Source: Bradyrhizobium erythrophlei
GTDB lineage: Bacteria > Pseudomonadota > Alphaproteobacteria > Rhizobiales > Xanthobacteraceae
Direction: 5' to 3'
Assembly (NCBI RefSeq): GCF_900129425.1
Contig: NZ_LT670817.1
Coordinates: 5,146,001 to 5,210,000 of the forward strand
Length of the DNA: 64,000 bases
Both the position numbers and the translations under genes were made by a program. Positions 20,275 through 28,646 of the stretch are shown here, piece by piece; position 1 is the first letter of the stretch; every line of letters starts with the position of its first letter. The notes below the pieces were generated by a model, which was not told where the DNA came from, did no database searches, and was given only the letters and a program-made list of their open reading frames with translations.

Positions 20275-21264
20275 TTACGTCGGCGCAAGCTTCATCAACG
20301 CGAGCGCCGCACGGCCGTTCGGGCCGTATGGATTGCCGAGCGATTCAGCCATCTCAAGGTGACGGTAGTTCGGCGCCTCGACGAGGTGCACCGGCTTGCC
20401 CGCGGTTTTGACCGCCCCGGCGAAGTCGCGACCCTGCCGCTGGAAGTCCGGCGTTTCCAAGGTGCCATAGGTGACGATGATCGGCGCATTGAGCCTGTCG
20501 ATATGGCGCTGTGAACTCATCGCATCGGCCATCGCATCGGTGAAGTTCACGTAGGTGCGTCGAAACGAACGCCACACCGGCGCCATCTCGTACATGCCGC
20601 TCATGCACAACCCGCCCTTTACGATGGTCGGGGGCAGATCGAATTCTTTCTGCCAATCGGTCACGAGCGCAACGCCGCAGAGGTGTCCCCCCGATGAATG
20701 ACCGCCTATGTAGATTCGGTCGGGATCGCCTCCGAAGCTCGCGGCGTTCTTGTAGACCCAGGCGATACCGCCGCGTATTTGTGCCGCCATCACGCTGAGG
20801 TCCCCGCCCGCCTCCTTCACCGAAATGAAGTCCAACGCGACGTAATGCGCCCCGGCATTGATGAACATCTCGGCGGGATAGCCGTACTGTTTCGCGGAGC
20901 CCACGAGCCAGTTCCCGCCATGGATGAAGATGAAGATCGGCGCATTGGCGCGGTTGGTCCGATAAATATCGAGCTTTTCAATCTCGGTTGGTCCGTATGC
21001 GACACGCTGAGGCGCGCCGATGCGGGCCCGCATGGACTCACTGTTGCTGGCGAGTCGATCAGAGTCCTGCGCGATGAGCGGTTCGTAGTACACCTGATCG
21101 TATGAGGCATCGAGTTCGAGTTGATCGTAATCCATGTATACGAGCGGGCCCTTGTGATGCTGCGGTGGACCAACCTGACAGCCTTCAGCCAGAGCCGGCG
21201 CGGCAGCCATTGCAACGGTCGTTGCCAGCATCGCTCGACGGCTGACCAGCCTTCCATGAGACAT
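20275..21264 (-). CDS. Alpha/beta hydrolase, exported
   Basis: The 329-residue protein starts with a likely export signal, MSHGRLVSRRAMLATTVAMA followed by AAPALAEG; the paired arginines hint at Tat export. The oxyanion motif HGGNW (about residue 120) and the nucleophile elbow GHSSGGH (about 190) place it with HSL/kynurenine formamidase-like esterases. A late HLE-type histidine is present in NYRHLEMAE. GGGAAGGAATCAAA precedes the ATG. The substrate is unknown. Confidence 0.88.
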   Translation of the reverse strand: MSHGRLVSRRAMLATTVAMAAAPALAEGCQVGPPQHHKGPLVYMDYDQLELDASYDQVYYEPLIAQDSDRLASNSESMRARIGAPQRVAYGPTEIEKLDIYRTNRANAPIFIFIHGGNWLVGSAKQYGYPAEMFINAGAHYVALDFISVKEAGGDLSVMAAQIRGGIAWVYKNAASFGGDPDRIYIGGHSSGGHLCGVALVTDWQKEFDLPPTIVKGGLCMSGMYEMAPVWRSFRRTYVNFTDAMADAMSSQRHIDRLNAPIIVTYGTLETPDFQRQGRDFAGAVKTAGKPVHLVEAPNYRHLEMAESLGNPYGPNGRAALALMKLAPT

Positions 21265-21551
21265 TTTGATTCCTTCCCAAATGTTGCGACAATGTTACTT
21301 ACTGCATCGCTTGCGCCGAGGGGAGATACCGCTTTTCAGCACCTTTGAGGCACACAGGATCGGCTCGGGATCTGTCCGCTAATCGGATAGGATCGGAAGT
21401 GAATGGCGCCCTGTCCCAGAACGGCGAGATTGACCCTGAACGGACATGGGTCAAATCGGGGACTTTGAAATCGCGTTGAATGCTTACCTTTAGTGAGATA
21501 AATTGCTCCAAAGCCCCTCGGCAATGCCGACGGGTTTCCGGGTGTGAGCCG
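21265..21551. other. Intergenic region without clear gene
   Basis: I find no convincing coding sequence in these 287 bases. They separate the leftward hydrolase from the short rightward PhaR-like gene, so promoters for both probably lie here. Confidence 0.4.
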
Positions 21552-21770
21552 ATGGAAAATTCCGACCGCCCCATCATCATCGAGAAATACGCGAACCGGC
21601 GCCTCTATAATGCTGGCACCTTCACCTTTGTGACGCTCGATGAGCTCGCGGCAATGATGAAGCGGGGCAAGAACTTTCTCGTCTACGACTCAAAGACCGG
21701 CGCCGACATCACCCAATCGGTGCTGGCGCAGATCGTCTTTGACCAGGAAAACTCCCAAGGCGGGCGATAG
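21552..21770 (+). CDS. Solitary PhaR-type DNA-binding domain (truncated PHA repressor)
   Basis: The 72-residue peptide starts MENSDRPIIIEKYANRRLYN and continues FTFVTLDELAAMMKRGKNFLVYDSKTGADITQSVLAQIVF. This matches the N-terminal DNA-binding domain of polyhydroxyalkanoate synthesis regulators. Full-length PhaR proteins continue with a segment beginning NLLPI and a longer C-terminus, but here the frame ends QENSQGGR. No continuation is visible downstream in another frame. It is either a free-standing short regulator or a gene remnant. A Shine-Dalgarno sequence is weak. Confidence 0.7.
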   Translation: MENSDRPIIIEKYANRRLYNAGTFTFVTLDELAAMMKRGKNFLVYDSKTGADITQSVLAQIVFDQENSQGGR

Positions 21771-22226
21771 CCATAGCGGTCGATCCTGATCCACCGTTAA
21801 GGGCATCAGGTCGCCTCACAGTTGGCGGCCTCGAAGTATGTGATGTGCGGGACTGGCACGTTTGAGACATGCCGACGGACCCGCCACCACACATTTCGTC
21901 AGCACATCGGCCAGGAAAAGCCCAAGGGAAGTCGCTTGGATTTTAGGTCGCCTGACGATGTCGGTTCTTAAGGGTAGAGCGGACTCACGGCCGACGCCGT
22001 GGAAGCGACGCTAGTGACCGACCCTGAGCCGACATCAGACCAGGTCGAAATCGCGTAGTGATCCACCGTGGAGAAAGAAGCACAACCGTGCCAGCAACGA
22101 AAGTTTCATCCAAGATAGCGATCGGCATTCGCGGCACAATCGCAGTCGAGCGTTGAGTTAGCATGCATGGCCATCCGACGCGCAGCATCTGGAGAACAGC
22201 CACCTCGAACACGAATAGGAGTTTCC
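21771..22226. other. Intergenic, probably decayed sequence with repeated element
   Basis: No gene is convincing in this 456-base stretch. It contains the first copy (21854-21874) of a 21-base element that recurs at 22827. The promoter and leader of the BA14K-like gene lie at its right end. Confidence 0.4.
21854..21874. repeat. 21-base repeated element, copy 1
   Basis: The core GGCACGTTTGAGACATGCC (19 of the 21 identical bases) occurs here and again at 22827-22847, both in non-coding DNA. It has short inverted ends GGCA/TGCC. Confidence 0.7.
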
Positions 22227-22667
22227 GTGAAGATCCAAGTCCGCAGGCTCGCGATCGCACTCGCAATTGCTGGCCCTCTCGCAGTAGCCGCCACGGCCAA
22301 ATCGTCTGGTGCACCGATCAATGGCCCGTCGATCAAGGCGGCGGTACCGGCTGCAACGACCGACGTGCGCTATCGGGCGTATCGGGATAATCCCTACCCT
22401 TCGGACTGGGGCTATCCTACCTATAACAACTACGGATATCACTACGGATACCTCGACTATTCGACCTATTCACGGTCTTGGGGAAATCCGCGCGGCGGCA
22501 GTGTGGTGCACGTCGGCAACGGCGGGTTCCGCGGTGCTCAATCAAGTATCGGCTCCGTGGGCGCGAGCGCCGCTGATGCTTCCTATTGCCGCCAGCGTTG
22601 GGCGTACTACAATCCGGCGTCCGGGAAATATATGGGCGACGATGGTGAGTGGCATCCTTGCCGATGA
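22227..22667 (+). CDS. BA14K-like secreted protein, Gly/Tyr-rich
   Basis: From a GTG at 22227, with AGGAGTTTCC directly before it, the product is 146 residues. It begins (M)KIQVRRLAIALAIAGPLAVA, a signal peptide. A Tyr/Gly-rich middle contains PTYNNYGYHYGYLDYS. The C-terminus YCRQRWAYYNPASGKYMGDD ends GEWHPCR and matches the BA14K family signature of Brucella and rhizobia, in which two cysteines bracket a PASG motif. BA14K proteins are exported and lectin-like. The gene ends in a strong terminator. Confidence 0.8.
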   Translation: MKIQVRRLAIALAIAGPLAVAATAKSSGAPINGPSIKAAVPAATTDVRYRAYRDNPYPSDWGYPTYNNYGYHYGYLDYSTYSRSWGNPRGGSVVHVGNGGFRGAQSSIGSVGASAADASYCRQRWAYYNPASGKYMGDDGEWHPCR

Positions 22668-22671
22668 AAGC

Positions 22672-22702
22672 AAAAAAGAGCGGCTCAAGCCGCTCTTTTT
22701 TT
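22672..22702 (+). terminator. Intrinsic terminator of BA14K-like gene
   Basis: AAAAAAGAGCGGC-TCAA-GCCGCTCTTTTTTT is a near-perfect hairpin with a T-run. It starts five bases after the BA14K-like stop codon. The A-run on the left side means it could also work on the minus strand. Confidence 0.9.
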
Positions 22703-23035
22703 GCTCGACGCTTTCCATGCTCGAGAAACGGCCTGAGTAGATTGAGGCGGGTTTTCTTTTGGCCGCTCAGTTTGCGGGGCTTGAACGAACTGAGATGAAC
22801 TGATGGCCGTTGCGAACTTCTGGTTATGGCACGTTTGAGACATGCCGTGACGTCTGCTGCTGTGCCGCTTTCGGGGGCAAAGCGGAAGCGGCTCGAACAT
22901 AGCCAAACCGGGTGATTGACCCAAGCGACCAAAAAGTAACTAATGTGAAACGACCGTGCGGGGACACGGCCTGATTGCGTTTTCGTTCGCGTTCGGTCGG
23001 CGATGTGGCGATACCCTTCCTGAGCCTGGAGACCC
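22703..23035. other. Intergenic region with second copy of 21-base element
   Basis: No gene is convincing in these 333 bases. They hold the repeat copy at 22827-22847 and a small hairpin CCGTG-CGGGGA-CACGG near 22951. They also include the presumed promoter of the MDR gene at 23036. Confidence 0.4.
22827..22847. repeat. 21-base repeated element, copy 2
   Basis: This is identical over 21 bases to 21854-21874, in the same orientation, about 970 bases away. The sequences beyond the element differ. Confidence 0.7.
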
Positions 23036-24040
23036 ATGCGCGCATACGTTCTCAAGCATTACGGTGGTCCTGAAGGCTCCCTGTTGATGGATGTCCCGGC
23101 ACCTGCGCCGAGGCCGCGCGATATTCTCGTCGCAGTACGGGCTGCGGGTCTGAACCCGGTGGATTTCAAGTTCCGACAGGGGAAGCTGCGCGCAATCCTG
23201 CGGCCAAAGCTTCCGTTCGTGCTCGGCAACGAACTCGCTGGTGAAGTTATTGCCGTTGGTCGTGACGTCAAACGCTTCCGCGCGGGTGACCGTGTGTTTG
23301 CCCGGGTCGCGAAGGATCGCGCTGGCGCATTCGCCGAGCAAGCATGCGTCGACGAGGATGACGCCGCGCACATGCCCCGGAATCTGGATTTCACCGCCGC
23401 AGCCGCCATACCCCTGGCGGGGCTGACTGCTCTGCAGGCATTAAGGGACGAGCTCCACGTCAAGCCAGGACAGAAAGTGCTCATTTCAGGCGGTGCCGGC
23501 GGGGTCGGTACCTTTGCAATTCAGATCGCCAAATGGCTTGGCGCACACGTGACGACAACGGCTTCCAAGAGAGGTGAAGCCTTGGTGCGCTCGCTCGGCT
23601 GTAATGAGGTGATTGATTATACGGTCGAGGATATATCCAACGGGGAAGGCCAATTTGATGCGGGATTTGACCTGATTGGCGGCAAAACCCTGGATCAAAT
23701 GTTCGAAGTCATGAAGCCTGGAACCAGGATCGTTTCAGTAGCCGCTATTCCGGAACCGCAAACTGCGATCAGGGATTTAGGCGGCCGCCGAGCTCTTTCC
23801 GCCATCTTCTGGCTCATCAGCTACGGGATCAGATCTCGGGCTCGACGCGCAGGCATCAGCTATCGCTATCTCTTTATGCATCCAAGCGGCAGCGACCTCG
23901 CTCTGCTTGCCGAACTCGTCGAGCAGGGAAAACTGAAGGTCATCGTCGACAGAACGTATCCGTTTGCGAAAATTACCGAAGCTCTGGACTACGTCGAAAG
24001 CGGACGCGCCAAAGGGAAAGTGGTGGTAACGAACCAATGA
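23036..24040 (+). CDS. NAD(P)-dependent alcohol dehydrogenase / quinone oxidoreductase (MDR family)
   Basis: The 334-residue medium-chain reductase has a GroES-like N-terminus MRAYVLKHYGGPEG, GNELAGEVIAVGRDVKRFRAGDRVF, and the nucleotide-binding segment VLISGGAGGVGTFAIQIAKWLGAHVTTTAS. Zinc-binding cysteine/histidine ligands of true alcohol dehydrogenases are absent, so a quinone oxidoreductase or enone reductase is more likely. TGGAGACCC precedes the ATG. There is no operon partner; the next gene is convergent. Confidence 0.92.
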   Translation: MRAYVLKHYGGPEGSLLMDVPAPAPRPRDILVAVRAAGLNPVDFKFRQGKLRAILRPKLPFVLGNELAGEVIAVGRDVKRFRAGDRVFARVAKDRAGAFAEQACVDEDDAAHMPRNLDFTAAAAIPLAGLTALQALRDELHVKPGQKVLISGGAGGVGTFAIQIAKWLGAHVTTTASKRGEALVRSLGCNEVIDYTVEDISNGEGQFDAGFDLIGGKTLDQMFEVMKPGTRIVSVAAIPEPQTAIRDLGGRRALSAIFWLISYGIRSRARRAGISYRYLFMHPSGSDLALLAELVEQGKLKVIVDRTYPFAKITEALDYVESGRAKGKVVVTNQ

Positions 24041-24156
24041 GTTGATGGCTCGCATGCGGAAAAAGCCACCCCAAAAAAGCCTGAGATCATGGCCCATGTC
24101 GAGGGTTCGGGACGGAAGAAACTTTGTGAAGATCACTCCGTTGGTATCATCGAGAT

Positions 24157-24498
24157 TTACGGCCGTCGTTCGTCGCGCATGCGGATCAGCATGACCTCCA
24201 GCCTCAAACCCGGCGTTTGCTTTGCAAAGCCGGTACATGAGGCGGACCCTGCGCCATCGGAGTGACCCGTCACGATGATATCGATGTCATCCATTCCAAA
24301 CACGCCGGGCGGCCCGGGCGCCATTCGCTTGGCGGATATGGCGGCCTTGAACCGCTCGCCATCTTGCTCCCAATTTCCGATGTAGCAAAACGTCGTATCA
24401 CCCCCGCCAAGCTCGCCATTGGGGCCAAACTCAACTATCCCAGAGCCGACGCCGATCGGCGTTCTAAACCAAATGGAATATTTGCCCTCAGTGATCAT
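24157..24498 (-). CDS. GrlR-like family protein
   Basis: The 113-residue protein starts MITEGKYSIWFRTPIGVGSG. It has the pattern GGGDTTFCYIGNWEQDGERF, then FGMDDIDIIVTGHSDGAGSASCTGFAKQTPGL. This resembles the GrlR family (first described as a negative regulator of the LEE type III secretion system), which forms a beta-barrel domain. Copies without a type III system are common in rhizobia, and the role there is not established. No T3SS genes are visible nearby. Family assignment is from memory of sequence style. Confidence 0.65.
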   Translation of the reverse strand: MITEGKYSIWFRTPIGVGSGIVEFGPNGELGGGDTTFCYIGNWEQDGERFKAAISAKRMAPGPPGVFGMDDIDIIVTGHSDGAGSASCTGFAKQTPGLRLEVMLIRMRDERRP

Positions 24499-24809
24499 CT
24501 AAATGCAGCGGTCCTCAACGAGCGATTGACGCCGAGGCCTCGAAAGTAACACTCATCCCACTGTGCTTGCGCCAGACAACGCGACAGTGACGCGTCGTCC
24601 TCTCAATAACTAACTCGAATTCAGACGGAATGCCAACGGAGGCGGGAGCGGAAGGCAGCGCCGATATTGGATACGTATCGGATGGCGCAACTCAAAGCAC
24701 CGCCTTTCAAATTCGAACATCGCGCTTTTGAGGACTTGACGCCGAGCCAACCGAACCAAACCGCTATTGCTCCATGCGCAAATGCCCGCCTGCCGAGTTG
24801 AGACGGGTT
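24499..24809. other. Intergenic region without clear gene
   Basis: I see no convincing gene in these 311 bases between the GrlR-like gene and the deaminase gene. Short open frames here lack ribosome-binding sites and recognisable motifs. Confidence 0.4.
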
Positions 24810-25439
24810 CTAGCCTCGCCAAAGGCGATCAAAAACCGAAACCCGGGCCCAGTTTGCAAGGCGCGGCCGAAGCCCAGCCCGCGTGTTAGCGTTTAAAGCC
24901 CCAGTGCTATCGCCTGTGCCGTCCACGAATATTTTTCGAGCTTTCATAAATTTCCAAATCAGCGGGTTTCGTTGCTGAAAAACCTTCTGAACTTCAAGAT
25001 GCAAACATCCCGCCAGGATTTCAGGCGGGGGACCAAATACCTCCGCTAATGCCGAGGACAAACCGGCATCCGTTAGAATATTCCATCGCGAGTCACCTCC
25101 CATGACCGGCGATCGCAGGCCGAATATCACTCTGCCGATCCTGCTTTCCCGGATGGCGTAAGAACACATCGCGCAGGGCTCAATCGTTGAATAGATCGTG
25201 CACTCATGAAGGCTGGTGGACCGCATCTTTTTCTGAGCCGAAGAAATCGCGAGCATCTCGGCGTGTCGCGTGACGTCTCCTTCATTTCTGACCATATTGA
25301 TGGATTCGCTAATGAATTCGCCCCGTCGCCCGATGACAGCCGCAAACGGGTATTCTCCCCTTGAACCCGCGGTTTGTGCCAGAGCTACGCAGCGGCGCAT
25401 CATTGCGATGTCGGATGCTTCTGAAGCAAGCTTGGTCAT
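24810..25439 (-). CDS. Nucleoside/cytosine deaminase family protein
   Basis: The 209-residue protein carries the zinc deaminase motifs HAE (in DVTRHAEMLAIS, about residue 59) and PCAMC (in STIEPCAMCSYAIRESRIGRVIFG, about 93). His and the two Cys bind zinc, and Glu is the proton shuttle. This is the TadA/guanine-deaminase-like branch. It has an extra C-terminal tail of about 50 residues, longer than TadA, so tRNA editing is less likely than free base or nucleoside deamination. The regulator at 25730 is upstream in the same direction, but the 290-base gap argues against an operon. Confidence 0.88.
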   Translation of the reverse strand: MTKLASEASDIAMMRRCVALAQTAGSRGEYPFAAVIGRRGEFISESINMVRNEGDVTRHAEMLAISSAQKKMRSTSLHECTIYSTIEPCAMCSYAIRESRIGRVIFGLRSPVMGGDSRWNILTDAGLSSALAEVFGPPPEILAGCLHLEVQKVFQQRNPLIWKFMKARKIFVDGTGDSTGALNANTRAGLRPRLANWARVSVFDRLWRG

Positions 25440-25729
25440 TGTGCTGCCTCTCGCGGCACGGCACCCCCGTTACGATGATGTCGGGATTTGCGGCCCGGCA
25501 CAAATGCTAATAATGGTTAGTCACCGCAAAGCCGGCATTGATGGCCGGCCTGATGCACGATCTCAGGTTGAATGAAGAGCGAGGCGGCTTCTTCTTTTGT
25601 GGGTTCGTGCCGCTTGGAACCTGGATAATTTTCCACTCATTCGTTGTCGACCACGAGGCGTGTGAACGGCCGCTTTGCGCCGGAAGCACGCGCTCCCCAG
25701 CAAGAAACCTAACCGCCTGCACCTGAACT

Positions 25730-26374
25730 TCAATAATGCCTCGCTTCGGCGAACCCGGCCTGCACGACTTCCTCACGCTTCCGCCGAAGGTGGGTTCGCA
25801 AAATATGCGCAAGTCCGCTCGCATCACGTCGCTGCAGCGCGTTCAGGATTCCCTCGTGCTCCTGAACCGCAAGAGCCCAGTGTTCGGGGGACATCGGCGT
25901 GATGAACCGCGCCCGGCGTATCCGCGCCGATACCGATTCGTAAAATCCGGCGAGTACGGCGTTATCGGCGGCGCGAACGATGCTCTCGTGGATCAGCCGG
26001 TTGCAGCGATAATACGACAACAGGTCGCGGGCGCGATAGTGCTCGACCATGCTGACCTGCAACACACCGATTTCGCGAAGCTGCTCGTCCGAAATACGCG
26101 GGCAGGCCAATTCACCGGCGGTCGCTTCCAGGGCTTCGCAGACTTCGAACAGTTCCTTGACGTCCTTTTGCGTCAGCTTCGCGGCGCGCGATCCGCGGTT
26201 GGGCAACAACACGACAAGCCCTTCGGCGGCCAGCACCTTCAGGGCCTCGCGAAGCGGCGTACGCGATATGCCCAGCGAAGCACACAATTCCCGCTCCGGT
26301 ATTTTCGCGCCCGGCGCAATCTCGCCTTCCGTCAAAATGTGTCTGAGGCGGGAAATCACCTCGTCGTGCAACAT
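25730..26374 (-). CDS. GntR family transcriptional regulator, FCD domain
   Basis: From the ATG at 26374 the product is 214 residues, MLHDEVISRLRHILTEGEIA. The winged helix reads IPERELCASLGISRTPLREALKVLAAEGLV. The C-terminal FCD ligand domain (about 85-205) has helices with the metal-binding pattern including HESIVRAADNAVL and HEGILNALQRRD. An in-frame TTG at 26419 would add 15 residues; AGAGGGACAGCGTC supports the ATG. It faces the hydratase/CoA-transferase/TctCBA cluster across a palindrome and very likely controls it. Confidence 0.92.
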   Translation of the reverse strand: MLHDEVISRLRHILTEGEIAPGAKIPERELCASLGISRTPLREALKVLAAEGLVVLLPNRGSRAAKLTQKDVKELFEVCEALEATAGELACPRISDEQLREIGVLQVSMVEHYRARDLLSYYRCNRLIHESIVRAADNAVLAGFYESVSARIRRARFITPMSPEHWALAVQEHEGILNALQRRDASGLAHILRTHLRRKREEVVQAGFAEARHY

Positions 26375-26456
26375 GACGCTGTCCCTCTGACCGCCCGCTT
26401 CAACCAACTTTGAATGCAAAACGGCTCATAATCCGACGAGACTAGCGAAACACCAT

Positions 26457-26476
26457 TGCAAAAGCCAGTTTTTGCA
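26457..26476. promoter_or_regulatory. Perfect inverted repeat, probable GntR operator
   Basis: TGCAAAA and TTTTGCA form seven-base arms around a six-base spacer, in the divergent gap between the FCD-type GntR gene and the enoyl-CoA hydratase gene. A further half-like TGCAAAA lies at 26415-26421, just ahead of the chosen regulator start. FCD regulators commonly bind short AT-rich palindromes of this size. Confidence 0.6.
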
Positions 26477-26542
26477 TTCAGAATTGACGCATAAGTTGGA
26501 TCCGGGTCATACGGAAATCCTTACCCCGCAATCGGCAAGCAA

Positions 26543-27334
26543 ATGAACGAAACAAGGACTCTGGAAGCCGACCTCCTTTACGAGGTCCGCGACGGCATCG
26601 GCCGGATTACCTTCAACCGGCCGCAGGCGAGAAATGCGCTGACATTCGACATGTATCGGCGGCTGGCAGAGATCTGTACCGGCGCGGGCAAGGACCGTGC
26701 TCTCAAGGTGCTGATCCTGACCGGCGCGGGTGACAAGGCCTTCGCGTCAGGCACCGACATCAATCAGTTTCGCGCGTTCAAGACCCCGCAGGATGCCATC
26801 GATTATGAAACCGGCATCGATCACTTGCTGGGCACGCTCGAGCAATGCCAGGTCCCGATCATCGCCGCGATCAATGGGGTTTGCGCCGGGGGCGGCGCCG
26901 GAATTGCGGCGTGCTGCGACATCCGCATCGGCGTCAAGACCGCGAAATTCGGATTTCCGATCGCTCGCACGCTCGGCAACTGTCTGTCGATGTCCAATCT
27001 CGCCCGGCTCTCGGCACTGATCGGGGCGGCGCGGCTGAAGGAAATCATTTTTACCGCGCGCCTGATCGAAGCCGCCGAAGCGTCTGGCCTTGGCCTCCTG
27101 AATGAAGTGGTGGAGGACCGCCCCGCCCTCGATCGGCGGGCCGATGAACTGGCGCGCCTTGTCGCAAGCCATGCGCCGCTGACACTGCGTTCCACCAAGC
27201 AGGCCCTGCTCCGTCTGCAGCTGAAAGTCCAGGAAGACGAGGAGCTGATTCTGATGTGCTATCAGAGCCGGGATTTCCGCGAAGGCATGGATGCCTTTCT
27301 CAACAAACGGAAGCCGCAATGGACCGGCGAGTAA
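26543..27334 (+). CDS. Enoyl-CoA hydratase/isomerase family protein
   Basis: The 263-residue crotonase-fold protein has KVLILTGAGDKAFASGTDIN and PIIAAINGVCAGGGAGIAACCDIRIG forming the oxyanion hole. The segment GLGLLNEVVED follows the active-site region. It acts on a CoA thioester: hydration, isomerisation or C-C cleavage. It is first in a rightward cluster with a CoA-transferase and a TctCBA transporter, suggesting uptake of a carboxylic acid, CoA activation, then hydration. Regulation by the divergent GntR is likely. Confidence 0.93.
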   Translation: MNETRTLEADLLYEVRDGIGRITFNRPQARNALTFDMYRRLAEICTGAGKDRALKVLILTGAGDKAFASGTDINQFRAFKTPQDAIDYETGIDHLLGTLEQCQVPIIAAINGVCAGGGAGIAACCDIRIGVKTAKFGFPIARTLGNCLSMSNLARLSALIGAARLKEIIFTARLIEAAEASGLGLLNEVVEDRPALDRRADELARLVASHAPLTLRSTKQALLRLQLKVQEDEELILMCYQSRDFREGMDAFLNKRKPQWTGE

Positions 27335-27367
27335 TCGCAAGCAACCAACACTATCTCGGGAGAAACC

Positions 27368-28588
27368 ATGGGCCCCCTGACCGGATTGAAGGTCGTCGAC
27401 CTGACGCATGTGATGGCGGGCCCGACCTGTACGCTGATGCTCGCCGACATGGGCGCCGAGGTCATCAAGATCGAAAAAATCCCGGCAGGCGACGACACCC
27501 GCTACATGGTGCCTCCTAGGATCGGCGACGAGGCGGCATCGTTCCTGATGATGAACCGCAACAAGAAGGGTATTGCGCTGGACCTGAAGACCGCGGGCGG
27601 CGCCAAGGTCTTGCGGAGGCTGATCGGTTCGGCGGACGTGCTGGTGGAAAACTTCGGCCCCGGCGTGATGGACCGGCTTGGTTTCGGTTATGCGGAAATA
27701 GCCAAGGAACATCCGGCATTGATTTACTGCTCGCTGTCCGGCTTCGGACGCACCGGCCCCTACAAGCATCGCCGCGGCTTTGATCTAGTGGCGCAGGCGA
27801 TGAGCGGCATCATGAGCTTTACCGGCGAAAAGCCCGACGGACCGCCGGTCAAATGCGGCGCGCCGCTGTCCGACATCACAGCGGGCATTCTCGCCGCCCT
27901 GGGCATTCTCGCCGCCTATACCCACCGGCTGAAAACCGGCAAGGGCCAATGGGTGGAAACCTCCCTGTTCGAGGCAGCCCTCGTTCAGACCTATTGGCAA
28001 GCAGCGATTGCGCTCGCGACCGGCGTGGCGCCGAAAGCGATGGGCTCGGCCCACCCGCTCAACGCTCCCTACCAGGCTTTCGAGGCCTCCGATAAGTGGA
28101 TCGTGGTCGGTGGCGCCAATCAAAAACACTGGCTGCGCACGCTCGAAGTATTGGGCGCGACCGAACTTTCGCGGGATCCGCGCTTTGCGACCGGCGGCGA
28201 CCGGATGGCACATCTGAAGGAGCTGGAAGCCCTGCTGTCTGCGCGCTTTCGCACCCAGCCCGCCGCCTACTGGCTGGATGCGCTCGAGGAAGTGGGCGTC
28301 CCCTGCGGCCCCGTCAACGACATGCTCCAGGCGCTTGCCGACCCCCAGACGATCGCCCGCGAAATGGTGGTTGAAGTCGAGCATTCATCGCTGGGCAACG
28401 TCAAAACGATGGGATTGCCGATCAAATTCTCGGCGACCCCCGGCAAAGTACGGTCAGGCGCGCCGCGCTATGGCGAGCACACCGGCGCGATCTTGAGCGC
28501 CTACGGTTTTGACGCCGATGAGATTGCGGCGCTCCAGCAAGAGGGAGCGATCGCTGCGGCAGGCCCGATCAAGGACGAGGTCAGTTAG
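27368..28588 (+). CDS. CoA-transferase family III (CaiB/BaiF)
   Basis: The 406-residue product starts MGPLTGLKVVDLTHVMAGPT with CGGGAGAAACC in front. ADMGAEVIKIEK, NRNKKGIALDLK, VENFGPGVMDRLG and RRGFDLVAQAMSGIMSFTG are diagnostic, the Asp in GFDL being the catalytic residue that forms the acyl-anhydride. It moves CoA from a donor such as succinyl-CoA to an incoming carboxylate. The gap after the hydratase gene is 33 bases. It likely activates the substrate imported by the TctCBA system downstream. Confidence 0.95.
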   Translation: MGPLTGLKVVDLTHVMAGPTCTLMLADMGAEVIKIEKIPAGDDTRYMVPPRIGDEAASFLMMNRNKKGIALDLKTAGGAKVLRRLIGSADVLVENFGPGVMDRLGFGYAEIAKEHPALIYCSLSGFGRTGPYKHRRGFDLVAQAMSGIMSFTGEKPDGPPVKCGAPLSDITAGILAALGILAAYTHRLKTGKGQWVETSLFEAALVQTYWQAAIALATGVAPKAMGSAHPLNAPYQAFEASDKWIVVGGANQKHWLRTLEVLGATELSRDPRFATGGDRMAHLKELEALLSARFRTQPAAYWLDALEEVGVPCGPVNDMLQALADPQTIAREMVVEVEHSSLGNVKTMGLPIKFSATPGKVRSGAPRYGEHTGAILSAYGFDADEIAALQQEGAIAAAGPIKDEVS

Positions 28589-28646
28589 CGCACAAAGCCA
28601 ACGACAAGACCACGCGACCAAAACAAAAATCAATGGGGAGGACAAG

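Noticed and set aside
24157..24498. Type III secretion locus suggested by the GrlR-like protein
   Set aside because: No secretion apparatus genes are visible nearby, and the family is widespread outside such loci.
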